Shown here: positions 16,871 through 24,674 of the stretch, in pieces | Layout of the letters: every line of letters starts with the position of its first letter | Numbering within the stretch: position 1 is the first letter of the stretch | Assembly: GCF_013403975.1 (NCBI RefSeq) | Contig: NZ_JABFDH010000005.1 | Span: 62,001-126,000 of the forward strand | Reading direction: 5' to 3' | Source of the DNA: Winogradskyella ursingii | GTDB lineage: Bacteria; Bacteroidota; Bacteroidia; Flavobacteriales; Flavobacteriaceae | Length of the DNA: 64,000 nt | Notes under the pieces: generated by a model | The model's database searches: none | The model's input: the letters and a program-made list of their open reading frames with translations, nothing else | Told to the model about the DNA's origin: nothing | Program-made: the position numbers and the translations under genes

Positions 16871-19280
16871 TAAAAATAGGTTTTAAAGTTTGTGTTCCAA
16901 TGATAGCATCGGTTGCGGTATTGGATTGTAAAAAGTTGAGCTTATGGTATTTGCCAGCTGCCCAATCGTCTATGAAGTTGTCATAATACTTACTGCCTGG
17001 GTTTCCTGACTGTCCACCCGGATAAATTCCTAGAGCAGTAGGCGGAGATGTCATTTCAACAATCATTCGCCATGATGGTCCGTGATTTTCGGAAGTAGCA
17101 TTCACTATGCTTCGATCTCCTCCAATTGGTACATCAAAACGTGAGAATGCTGGTAATGCTTGTAGCAAGTGACCAACATAAGTGGCTTTGTATTTTTGCC
17201 AAGTGTAATCTCCTTTTTCGTCTTTTATTTCCATTAACCGTTCTGCAGCTTTCTTAAAACCTAAAAGAAAAAGATCTTTAGCGGTTTCTTTCTCTGGTGT
17301 CTCAACGATATCCATAAATTCGTCTTCACCATGGTTTTTTAACAAATAAGTGGTTTGATATGTGAATGGTGTTGAAAGTGCCGTACTGTCCGCCTCAAAC
17401 TCATCCCAAACCAAATCATACACATTGCCATACCATTGCCTAAAAATACTTGGCCCAACTTCTTCAATGTCATTGTTAAATTCCCAATTTTTAATTTCTT
17501 TATATATTGCTTTTTCTTCAGCGGTTAAATTTGAAACATCCATATTTTCTAACATGTATGGTACAATTTCAGCCGCTTTAAGATTATAATTATTATTGTG
17601 CAGATCCTTAAAATCTTGGATGTCAAATTTTTCCTTTGAATTAAAAAAATCATTAATCACACGATTTCTATATGTCTCATAACCGTCATTAAAAACATAA
17701 TACGGATAGTTTTCATCCACAGGATGCTGATTTGCAGAACTCACAAAACCACGTTCAGGATTTTTCACATGCGCATTAAATTGTTGCGGAATAAACCCTT
17801 GCCAGTCATTTTCAGGTTGGCTACCATCCATGATAAATTTACCTTGGCCTTCCCATTTGTTAGGCAATAATCCTTGTATCCAAAGGGCAATATCGCCTTC
17901 CGTTGAAGCGAATACAAAATTTTGTGCAGGTGCTGTGTAATGACTCAGTGCTTTAACGTAATCGTCATAATTTTCACCTTTATTTAATTCTAAAAATGTT
18001 TTTTGATTGTTACCGCCAATATGCCCAACCCATTTCATGGCATAGCCAGCCATTCCGAGATTCGATTTAAAATTGCTATCATACACCACAGGACCATGAT
18101 GCGTAAACCAAATGGAATCCCTGAAAGTTTCTTGTCCTTTTATTTTAATCTCCTCAATTCTATAGGATACGTCTTTCCAGCCTCCATCATATTTATATTT
18201 TGTTTTATCTTCATTAAATTCAATTTTATACCAATCAATTACATCTCGAGTGGCATTGGTTTCGCCCCAAGCAATTTTTTGGTTAAACCCAGAGATCACT
18301 CCCAAAGCGCCGGGAATTGTTGCTCCAAATACATTGTGGTTTGGTGTACTCAGTTGCATCACAAACCAAATGGCAGGTAGATTAAGACCCAAGTGAGGAT
18401 CGTTTGCCAAAATAGGGTTTCCTGAATATGATTTATCACCTGAAACCGCCCAATTGTTACTGCCATTATCCGGATTGGGTTGATCAATAATTTCGGCTAT
18501 GGAATCTAGAACGACCTCAGTATTTGGATTTTCAGTTTGTGGTACATCAATAAAACTCCAATCGGTTTCCTTTGGAATAATGGGATCAGTTATGTCGAAA
18601 AAATCTGGAAATAACAAATCAAATCGCTCTTTGCCTAATAGGCGTAGCGCGTTTGTGTTCACCATATCGTCATCACCACCTGCTAACATTTTTGTCATGT
18701 ACATAAGTAATAAAGCAGTCTTTTTAGGTGTCCATGCTTCTGGTTTGTAATCCAATAGTTTATATTCTACAGGGTAAGTTTTTTCATTTAATTGATTAAT
18801 ATAACTATTGACACCTTCGGCATAAGCCTGAACAAAGGCTTGTGTTTCCGGATCTTCTTTCATTTTTTTTAGTGCTTGTTCTGCTCCGTAACCCATGCCG
18901 CGTCTGCGTTCTTGACGGTCGTAATCCAGTGCGTTTTCTCCTATAATTTCAGAAAGTCTACCCGCTGCCGCATAGGTTTGAAATTCCATTTGCCATAAGC
19001 GGTGTTTTGCGGTTAAATAACCTTGTGCTCTGTAAAGGTCGGTTTCGTTTTGGGCAAAAACGTGTGGAATCAATTGTTCGTCATAATGTACGGTCACATC
19101 ATCCTTTAAATGTGAAATTGAAATGTTTCCGGTTAAGGATTCATCGGTTTCATTTTGCCATATGCCTGTATACGGGTTTAAGAATTTACCTAACGGTGGA
19201 ACTGATCCAAATTTGGTATTAAGCCCATAGAACACAAGTATAACGAGCAGTAATGTTACAATTAATTTAAAATATTTCAT
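16860..19280 (-). CDS. Penicillin acylase family (Ntn-hydrolase) protein
   Basis: An 806-residue periplasmic or membrane-anchored amidohydrolase. An N-terminal hydrophobic segment (residues 4-21) acts as signal or anchor. The alpha-chain-like part includes QGYLTAKHRLWQMEF (87-101). The autoprocessing site is at Gly273-Ser274 (GSNNWAVSG), where Ser274 becomes the N-terminal nucleophile of the beta chain, followed by PILANDPHLGL. Family members hydrolyse penicillins, acyl-homoserine lactones or other acyl amides, and the substrate cannot be chosen here. The C-terminal block RMIVEMTSP and GGQSGNPGS is typical. Full length. Confidence 0.93.
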   Translation of the reverse strand: MKYFKLIVTLLLVILVFYGLNTKFGSVPPLGKFLNPYTGIWQNETDESLTGNISISHLKDDVTVHYDEQLIPHVFAQNETDLYRAQGYLTAKHRLWQMEFQTYAAAGRLSEIIGENALDYDRQERRRGMGYGAEQALKKMKEDPETQAFVQAYAEGVNSYINQLNEKTYPVEYKLLDYKPEAWTPKKTALLLMYMTKMLAGGDDDMVNTNALRLLGKERFDLLFPDFFDITDPIIPKETDWSFIDVPQTENPNTEVVLDSIAEIIDQPNPDNGSNNWAVSGDKSYSGNPILANDPHLGLNLPAIWFVMQLSTPNHNVFGATIPGALGVISGFNQKIAWGETNATRDVIDWYKIEFNEDKTKYKYDGGWKDVSYRIEEIKIKGQETFRDSIWFTHHGPVVYDSNFKSNLGMAGYAMKWVGHIGGNNQKTFLELNKGENYDDYVKALSHYTAPAQNFVFASTEGDIALWIQGLLPNKWEGQGKFIMDGSQPENDWQGFIPQQFNAHVKNPERGFVSSANQHPVDENYPYYVFNDGYETYRNRVINDFFNSKEKFDIQDFKDLHNNNYNLKAAEIVPYMLENMDVSNLTAEEKAIYKEIKNWEFNNDIEEVGPSIFRQWYGNVYDLVWDEFEADSTALSTPFTYQTTYLLKNHGEDEFMDIVETPEKETAKDLFLLGFKKAAERLMEIKDEKGDYTWQKYKATYVGHLLQALPAFSRFDVPIGGDRSIVNATSENHGPSWRMIVEMTSPPTALGIYPGGQSGNPGSKYYDNFIDDWAAGKYHKLNFLQSNTATDAIIGTQTLKPIFNEQ

Positions 19281-19344
19281 GTATGAAAATTAAGAGGACA
19301 TCAAAATACTAAATAATATTTACTTTAAAATTTAGATGTTTGAA

Positions 19345-19872
19345 TTAATGAATTTTTATAAAATCGATGAGAAGTTGAAAACGATCTTCTTTTTTGTTTC
19401 CGATAAGATAGGTGATTTCTGCCATTTGCTCGCCATCATAGTTTGGAATATCCAATCGGTTGCCACGAAAAGCGGGATACATTTCAGAAAAAGGAATCTC
19501 AATATTCTGCCACTCCTTGGTGGTGGTAAATTCGTAAATAAAAGAGTGCCTTTGGTCTTTGGTATTTTTTACTCTGAACTGATATTTCTTTCCATCACCT
19601 TTAACGCGTATCAAAAATTTGGAATACGAATTGGTTTCAATAGTTTCAAAACCGTATTGTATAGAAGAAAAACCACCATTGTTTTCTAATGAAATTTTGC
19701 CAGAAAATACCGCGTGTCCTTGATCATTTAATTCAAATTGCCCATTGGATTTTCCTCCCATGACGACATCATCAACAATGTTCCAGTTATTAATATTGCT
19801 CTCAGTGTTAAAATCAAAAATTGTCATAGTTTGTAGGAGTATGCTAATGATAAATATACTTAAATAGCGCAT
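19345..19872 (-). CDS. CIA30-family carbohydrate-binding-like protein
   Basis: A 175-residue protein with a short N-terminal hydrophobic signal. The body matches the complex-I intermediate-associated protein 30 (CIA30) fold: WNIVDDVVMGGKSNGQFEL, FSGKISLENNGGFSSIQYG and EWQNIEIPFSEMYPAFRGN are the family's conserved strands. In bacteria these are stand-alone galactose-binding-like domains of unknown role; involvement in respiratory complex assembly should not be assumed. Single gene with 64- and 44-base spacers. Confidence 0.85.
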   Translation of the reverse strand: MRYLSIFIISILLQTMTIFDFNTESNINNWNIVDDVVMGGKSNGQFELNDQGHAVFSGKISLENNGGFSSIQYGFETIETNSYSKFLIRVKGDGKKYQFRVKNTKDQRHSFIYEFTTTKEWQNIEIPFSEMYPAFRGNRLDIPNYDGEQMAEITYLIGNKKEDRFQLLIDFIKIH

Positions 19873-19916
19873 GAATTTTTCTTTATGTAAAGATACAAAG
19901 CAATTTACAAAAGAAA

Positions 19917-20654
19917 CTATTTTTTAAATATGCGATAGAAAGGTTTTAAAAACCCGAAAAATTTCTTGTAGAAATGTTTAGACTTATAATAGATGATCTT
20001 ATACAGCTTGGCTTGATATTCTGAAATTACTAAATCTACTTGACGCTTATCGGGCTGCATTTGAATACACGCAAATCCTCCCCACATTTCTCTAAAAAGG
20101 CCATCATGGTTAAAAGCTCCAGTTACATAATCCAGTTCTACGTAATTAACATAAGGATTACTATTGTAATCAAAAGCTTTCATCGCCGCTCTGCAATTTG
20201 GGTTAAAGCTGTCATGAAGGATAATAGTCACAGGTTTTTTCGGTACAATTTGTAATACATTATATAAATCCCGCAGAACACCTTCAGTACTATGGTCACC
20301 ATCTATTAATATAAATTCAATAATTTCTTCATTTTTAGCAATTTTATGAATCAATTTTGGCAGTTCAGTTTTAGAATCACCAATAAGATAAGTGACGTTT
20401 TCAAAATTATCGCATCGTGAATCTCGATGATCTGGTGTTATATCAATCGCATAAACTTTCTCTGAATGGTCACTTAAGACCTGTAAACTTCCACCATTGT
20501 ATGTGCCAATTTCAATGGCAACTGTTGGTTTGATATAGTTAAGTATTTCAATGAGAGTAGCTTTTTCGGCTCTACTCATAGACCACTGTATTGGGTATTT
20601 GTGACCTATATAATTTGGCTCTTGATTGTCTGAATAATTTAAAGGTTGGTTCAT
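19917..20654 (-). CDS. Class I SAM-dependent methyltransferase, CmcI-like
   Basis: A 245-residue Rossmann-fold methyltransferase. Motif I is AIEIGTYNGGSLQVL (~residues 50-64), and the acidic strand end VYAIDITPD follows. IEFILIDGDHSTEGVLRD (~114-131) is the DGDHS metal/substrate signature of cephalosporin-hydroxylase (CmcI)-like and Methyltransf_24 proteins. VTIILHDSFNPNCRAAMKAF supplies another conserved His-Asp. The substrate is unknown, perhaps a sugar or rhamnosyl hydroxyl. It begins 4 bases after the DUF721 stop, so it is probably the last gene of the recF operon. Confidence 0.85.
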   Translation of the reverse strand: MNQPLNYSDNQEPNYIGHKYPIQWSMSRAEKATLIEILNYIKPTVAIEIGTYNGGSLQVLSDHSEKVYAIDITPDHRDSRCDNFENVTYLIGDSKTELPKLIHKIAKNEEIIEFILIDGDHSTEGVLRDLYNVLQIVPKKPVTIILHDSFNPNCRAAMKAFDYNSNPYVNYVELDYVTGAFNHDGLFREMWGGFACIQMQPDKRQVDLVISEYQAKLYKIIYYKSKHFYKKFFGFLKPFYRIFKK

Positions 20655-20658
20655 GAAT

Positions 20659-20955
20659 TTAGCGGAGCACTAATTTTTTCACCACTTCTTTACCAATAGC
20701 CTCATTGAGCATTTTAACGATTTTTGCATTGCCGTAACTAAGTTCTTCGCGTAAAACACTAGAGCTAAGTTGTACGTAAAGTGTTTCGTGTTTTAGTTCA
20801 ATGGCCGTGGTGTAATTATTAACTCCGTTACCCATTAAATTTGCCCAAGCTTCGCGCACGTTAACCTTGTCCAATCCAGTTTGTAAATTATTTGATTTAA
20901 CAAACTCTTTTAGAATATCTTGTATTGGTTGATTGTCGTTGTTTCGCTTTGCCAT
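20659..20955 (-). CDS. DUF721 family protein, DciA-like
   Basis: A 98-residue basic protein with the DUF721 pattern: VNVREAWANLMGNGVNNYT (the W-x-x-x-x-G core) and LKHETLYVQLSSSVLREELSY. DUF721 includes DciA, the ancestral loader of the replicative helicase DnaB, although this is a short member without extra domains. Its place in the recF group supports a role in replication or repair. Name inferred, not proven. Confidence 0.8.
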   Translation of the reverse strand: MAKRNNDNQPIQDILKEFVKSNNLQTGLDKVNVREAWANLMGNGVNNYTTAIELKHETLYVQLSSSVLREELSYGNAKIVKMLNEAIGKEVVKKLVLR

Positions 20956-20988
20956 TTTTAAATTCTATTTGGAAGCTATTTTATTTTA

Positions 20989-21414
20989 TCAATCAGTTTC
21001 TACATCTAAAATAATAGGTGCATAACGCTCGTATAAATATACAATATTGTTTTCGTTTACCACTTTGAGCTCTGTTTGGGTAGCATTTAAAATGGTTTCT
21101 TTCCAATTTGAAAATGGAGTTGAATAATAAATATTTAAACTGTCATTTTCTAGTTTTATGGTCAATGCTTCAGCATCGTCCGAAGTTAAATAAGTGTCGT
21201 TGATTCCAGGTTTTAACTTTTTCCTAAAACCTTTTAAACTGTCGTTAAAGCTAATATAATCTATAGTTTCGTTGAATCGATAATCTTTTTCTTTTCCATC
21301 TGGCATAGTCACAGATTTAATTTCCCAGTAACCTTCGAGGTGCTCAAGGTAAGTTTCAGGATTTTTTGAGCAACTGATAACCAAAATACAAATCAGTAGG
21401 TATAACTTTTTCAT
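20989..21414 (-). CDS. Hypothetical lipoprotein, lipocalin-like
   Basis: A 141-residue protein with a lipoprotein signal ([18 protein letters not shown], lipidated Cys15). The rest is strand-rich and starts [18 protein letters not shown], similar to lipocalin-like domains in Bacteroidota. The ATG overlaps the recF stop by 4 bases (ATGA arrangement), so it is translated from the recF mRNA. No function is known; why a surface lipoprotein should be coupled to recF is unclear. Confidence 0.75.
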   Translation of the reverse strand: MKKLYLLICILVISCSKNPETYLEHLEGYWEIKSVTMPDGKEKDYRFNETIDYISFNDSLKGFRKKLKPGINDTYLTSDDAEALTIKLENDSLNIYYSTPFSNWKETILNATQTELKVVNENNIVYLYERYAPIILDVETD

Positions 21415-22490
21415 AGTTTAATAATTTTGTAAGATTGATGAATCTGTTTCACAATATCCTCAGTACGTTCGGCATGGGTGTCGCTGATAAAAATTTGTCC
21501 GAATTCATCATTATCTACCAACCTAATAATTTGCGCTACTCTATTTTCATCCAATTTATCAAAAATATCATCCAATAGAAGAATGGGAGCAACATCACAT
21601 TGTTGTTTTATAAAATCGAATTGTGCCAGTTTCAATGCAATTAAAAATGATTTCTGTTGTCCTTGACTGCCAAATTTTTTAATCGGATGTTCATCAATTA
21701 AAAACACCAAATCATCCTTGTGTGTCCCAACACTAGTATATTGTAAAGCTTTATCTTTATTGATATTTGCTTTTAATATTGAAATCAATTCATCATCAAA
21801 TAAATCGCTTTTATAAGTCAAATTAATATCTTCCTTGCTCTGGCTGATTTGCTCGTAGCGCTGTTTGAAGATAGGAATAAAAGTTTGTAAAAACGCATCT
21901 CGCTTTTTGAAAATTTCTGTGCCAAACGTATGCATCTGCTCATTGTAAATGGCCAGTGTATCTGCATTAAAGGTATTGTTGAGAGCAAAATATTTTAGCA
22001 GAGCGTTTCTTTGAGAAAGCACTTTATTATAATTAATCAGTTCAGTTAAATAGGTTTTATCGCTTTGTGAAATCACGCTGTCAATAAACTTACGTCGTGT
22101 GTCGCTACCTTCAATAATCAAATCACGATCTGCTGGCGAGATTATTACAAGTGGAATAAACCCAATGTGCTCGCTGAATTTTTCGTAAGCTTTACCATTT
22201 TTCTTTATGATTTTTTTCTGCCCACGCTTTAATGACACAATTATTTTTTCGGTACGGTCATTTTTGGTAAAATTGCCATCAATCATGAAGAATTCTTCAC
22301 CATGTTTTATATTTTGTAAAGCGATGGGATTAAAGTAACTTTTTCCAAATGCCAAATGGTAGATTGCATCTAATGCATTTGTTTTTCCGATACCGTTGGC
22401 GCCAACAAAGCAATTGATTTTGGCGTCAAAATCAAAAACCTGAGTTTCAAAATTTTTGTAATTGACTAGCGAGAGGGTGTTTAGAATCAT
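21411..22490 (-). CDS. recF: DNA replication and repair protein RecF
   Basis: A 359-residue SMC-like ATPase that helps load RecA at gaps. Walker A is [20 protein letters not shown] (~residues 30-49), the ABC signature region is [19 protein letters not shown] (~273-291), Walker B is [17 protein letters not shown] (~303-319), and [11 protein letters not shown] follows. All motifs are intact and the length is normal. First gene of a minus-strand operon with the lipoprotein, DUF721 and methyltransferase genes. Divergent from the TPR protein across 140 bases. Confidence 0.96.
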   Translation of the reverse strand: MILNTLSLVNYKNFETQVFDFDAKINCFVGANGIGKTNALDAIYHLAFGKSYFNPIALQNIKHGEEFFMIDGNFTKNDRTEKIIVSLKRGQKKIIKKNGKAYEKFSEHIGFIPLVIISPADRDLIIEGSDTRRKFIDSVISQSDKTYLTELINYNKVLSQRNALLKYFALNNTFNADTLAIYNEQMHTFGTEIFKKRDAFLQTFIPIFKQRYEQISQSKEDINLTYKSDLFDDELISILKANINKDKALQYTSVGTHKDDLVFLIDEHPIKKFGSQGQQKSFLIALKLAQFDFIKQQCDVAPILLLDDIFDKLDENRVAQIIRLVDNDEFGQIFISDTHAERTEDIVKQIHQSYKIIKL

Positions 22491-22599
22491 AAATATAGAA
22501 TGGTTTGCCCAATTTTAGTGGCTTAGCAAAGCATTTTAATGTGGTTTGGATTATTCAAAAATAACAAATAAATAGGCTTTTAAATCCCAATAAAAATTT

Positions 22600-22607
22600 T
22601 ATTTTTG
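22600..22607 (+). promoter_or_regulatory. -7 promoter box before the TPR protein-ribH pair
   Basis: TATTTTTG fits TAnnTTTG exactly and lies 23 bases before the ATG at 22631, leaving room for a short leader. No clear TTG is present 17-23 bases upstream, so the -33 element is weak. Confidence 0.45.
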
Positions 22608-22630
22608 CGCACGCACAAATAGACAAGCAT

Positions 22631-23398
22631 ATGGCAACGTATAAGAAAAGAGGCTACAAACCCAAAAATAAAAAAGAGAAGGAAGAAGTTGTAGAGGAAA
22701 ACTCAACAACAGCTGAGGTATTTAATACTTTGGACGAAGGTGCTTCCAAAACAGAAGAATGGGTTGTAAAAAATCAAAAATACATTATCGGTGTTATTGG
22801 CGCCATAGTTTTGGTTGTTTTGGGCTATTTGGGTTACGATGAATTTATTGCTGAACCTGCTGAAAAGGAAGCAATGAACGAAATGTACACTGCAAAACAA
22901 TATTTTGATGATGCTGTAAGCGGTGTGTCTTCGGATTCTCTCTATAATATGGCACTCAACGGAGGTGAAGGTAAATACGGCATGTTGGATATCATCAACG
23001 AATATGGTGGAACACCAGCGGCAAACCAAGCCAATTATTATGCTGGTATGGCTTACTTAAATATGAAAGATTATCAGAATGCCATTACTTATTTAAGTGA
23101 TTTTAAAAGTGATGATGTCATGTTAGACCCAATTGCTAAAGGTGGTATTGGTGATGCATTTGTGCAGTTGAACCAATTACCAGAAGCTTTAGAATATTAC
23201 GAAAAGGCTTTTAAAGCAAATACCAACGAGTTTACAACACCATTGTACTTAATGAAAGCGGCTCTTGTAGCGATGGATCTAGAACAGTACGATACAGCCT
23301 TGGATTATTTAAAACGAATTAAAAACGAATTTCCAACGTCTACTGAAGCTAGTAATACAGAAGTGTTGATAGGAAAAGCAGAAGCAGCAAGCTCATAA
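22631..23398 (+). CDS. Membrane-anchored TPR protein, YfgM-like
   Basis: A 255-residue protein. A lysine-rich N-terminus (residues 1-25) precedes one transmembrane helix (YIIGVIGAIVLVVLGYLGY, ~residues 51-69); the rest faces the periplasm. It holds tetratricopeptide repeats such as AANQANYYAGMAYLNMKDYQ, PEALEYYEKAFKANT and YDTALDYLKRIKNEFP. The layout resembles YfgM-type ancillary proteins of the translocon, so a chaperone or assembly role is inferred. Only 3 bases separate it from ribH. Confidence 0.82.
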   Translation: MATYKKRGYKPKNKKEKEEVVEENSTTAEVFNTLDEGASKTEEWVVKNQKYIIGVIGAIVLVVLGYLGYDEFIAEPAEKEAMNEMYTAKQYFDDAVSGVSSDSLYNMALNGGEGKYGMLDIINEYGGTPAANQANYYAGMAYLNMKDYQNAITYLSDFKSDDVMLDPIAKGGIGDAFVQLNQLPEALEYYEKAFKANTNEFTTPLYLMKAALVAMDLEQYDTALDYLKRIKNEFPTSTEASNTEVLIGKAEAASS

Positions 23399-23401
23399 AC
23401 T

Positions 23402-23908
23402 ATGGCTACGGCAAATCATAATTTATCCAATTACGATAAATCCACAATCCCAAACGCGAAAGACTTTCGGTTTGGGATTGTTGTTTCAGAATGGAACGAT
23501 AAAATCACGGAAGGTCTGTGGCAAGGTGCGTTTGATGCATTGATAGACTGTGGTGCGGTAAAAGAAAATATTGTTCGCTGGAATGTACCAGGTACATTTG
23601 AACTTACTTACGGTGCTGCTAGAATGTCCAAAAGTTTCTATGCAGATTCTGGTATGCTTGATGCCATCATTGTGATTGGTTGTGTGATACAAGGTGAAAC
23701 CAAACATTTCGATTTTGTTTGCGAAGGTGTTACTCAAGGCATTAAAGATCTTAATCTAAAAGGGGATATACCAGTCATTTTTTGTGTGCTTACAGATAAT
23801 AATATGCAGCAATCGATTGATCGTTCTGGCGGAAAGCATGGCAATAAAGGTACTGAAGCCGCTATCGCAGCTATAAAAATGTCACATCTTCGTAAGACGA
23901 CCAGTTAG
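23402..23908 (+). CDS. ribH: 6,7-dimethyl-8-ribityllumazine synthase
   Basis: A 168-residue enzyme that condenses 5-amino-6-ribitylaminouracil with 3,4-dihydroxy-2-butanone 4-phosphate in riboflavin synthesis. FRFGIVVSEWN opens the fold, VPGTFELTYGAARM binds the phosphate, and GCVIQGETKHFDFVCEGVTQ carries the catalytic His. VIFCVLTDNNMQQSIDRSGG is the lumazine pocket. Normal length. The 5' coding region contains a strong 38-base hairpin, listed separately. Probably cotranscribed with the TPR gene. Confidence 0.95.
   Translation: MATANHNLSNYDKSTIPNAKDFRFGIVVSEWNDKITEGLWQGAFDALIDCGAVKENIVRWNVPGTFELTYGAARMSKSFYADSGMLDAIIVIGCVIQGETKHFDFVCEGVTQGIKDLNLKGDIPVIFCVLTDNNMQQSIDRSGGKHGNKGTEAAIAAIKMSHLRKTTS
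23444..23481 (+). other. Strong hairpin inside the 5' coding region of ribH
   Basis: ACAATCCCAAAC (23444-23455) and GTTTGGGATTGT (23470-23481) are perfect 12-base inverted arms. Between them CGAAAG and CTTTCG add a second complementary pair, giving an almost continuous stem around a tiny loop. It covers codons ~15-27 of ribH. No T-run follows, so it is not a standard terminator. Confidence 0.7.
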
Positions 23909-24086
23909 TAGACGGTATTCGGTCAGCAGTACTCAGTTGCAATATAAGGTATGCTAAGTTTGAAACTTTGAAAATATCAATTTCATTATAGTTTTGATTT
24001 GAGTGCTGATATTTCAACTTCATTTTCAACTTCGACTGCAAATTCAGTATGTGGCATCCTTTTTGTTGATAATTTTAAGGAATTCT

Positions 24087-24120
24087 TTGGAAGTATTTCC
24101 TAGTATTTTAAGTACTTTTG
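24087..24120 (+). promoter_or_regulatory. Promoter for the small membrane protein pair and mutL
   Basis: TTG at 24087-24089 and TACTTTTG at 24113-24120 are separated by 23 bases and fit the flavobacterial TTG-N17-23-TAnnTTTG consensus. Transcription should start near 24127, 15-25 bases before the likely TTG start codon. It sits in a 233-base spacer that otherwise shows nothing. Confidence 0.6.
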
Positions 24121-24150
24121 AGATAATCAGGCTATAAAAATTTGTTCGTT

Positions 24151-24381
24151 TTGTTTAAACAAAAAAAGAATAGGAAATTTAATTACAAGCCTCGCTTTCA
24201 GGATTCTAATTCCGAGAACCATCGGGAGCAGAAGTCGAAGGACGACTTTGAAGAGAAATGGAATGAGATCAAAAAAACGACCAATCGTCGTGGCAACATT
24301 TTTACATCCTTGCCAGTATTGATCGTCATGCTCATTTCACTTTTTGTCTTAATCTATATCCTCAACGGATATATTAAATAG
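24151..24381 (+). CDS. Small basic single-pass membrane protein, paralog A
   Basis: About 76 residues: a charged N-terminus with KKNRKFNYKPRF, then one C-terminal membrane helix (LPVLIVMLISLFVLIYILNG). No ATG is available; TTG at 24151 gives MFKQKKNRKFNYK, matching the neighbour's MKLKKNKKFNYT, while TTG at 24142 would add three residues. Similar short flavobacterial proteins have, I recall, been labelled riboflavin synthase subunit beta; nothing here supports enzymatic activity. The gene follows ribH by 242 bases and precedes its paralog by 8. Confidence 0.7.
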   Translation: MFKQKKNRKFNYKPRFQDSNSENHREQKSKDDFEEKWNEIKKTTNRRGNIFTSLPVLIVMLISLFVLIYILNGYIK

Positions 24382-24389
24382 AAGCTATT

Positions 24390-24674
24390 ATGGGATTGAT
24401 GAAACTGAAAAAAAACAAAAAATTTAATTATACACCACGTTATTATAAAGGCGAAGGAAGTCCTTATGAACTCAAACATAAATTTGACGAATACCGAAAA
24501 ACGGTTAGCCCAGCAAAAGGGATAAAAGGAAAAATTAATGCTGCGGTTGACGATTATAAACACAACCCAGATGACAGCGTTAATAAACGTGTGCTTATAA
24601 TTGTGGGTGTGCTGATATTACTATTCCTTTTTATTATAGATTTTGACCTGTCCATCTTCTTGCCAAACAGCTAA
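24390..24674 (+). CDS. Small basic single-pass membrane protein, paralog B
   Basis: A 94-residue paralog of the gene before it. It shares the N-terminal KKNKKFNYTPRY motif and has one C-terminal membrane segment (VLIIVGVLILLFLFIIDF) with a charged middle (KHKFDEYRKT, VDDYKHNPDDSVNKR). The stop overlaps the mutL start by one base (TAATG), so translation is coupled. Function unknown. Both copies keep the motif close to the start, which suggests a nucleic-acid, ribosome or membrane-surface contact. Confidence 0.75.
   Translation: MGLMKLKKNKKFNYTPRYYKGEGSPYELKHKFDEYRKTVSPAKGIKGKINAAVDDYKHNPDDSVNKRVLIIVGVLILLFLFIIDFDLSIFLPNS

Noticed and set aside
18003..18380. 125-residue plus-strand frame within penicillin acylase
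   Set aside because: Antisense shadow of a conserved coding region, without start context or homology.
24149..24164. 16-base palindrome TTTTGTTTAAACAAAA as an operator
   Set aside because: It overlaps the likely TTG start and lysine codons of a small gene; A/T-rich symmetry is expected by chance here. Kept only as a note.
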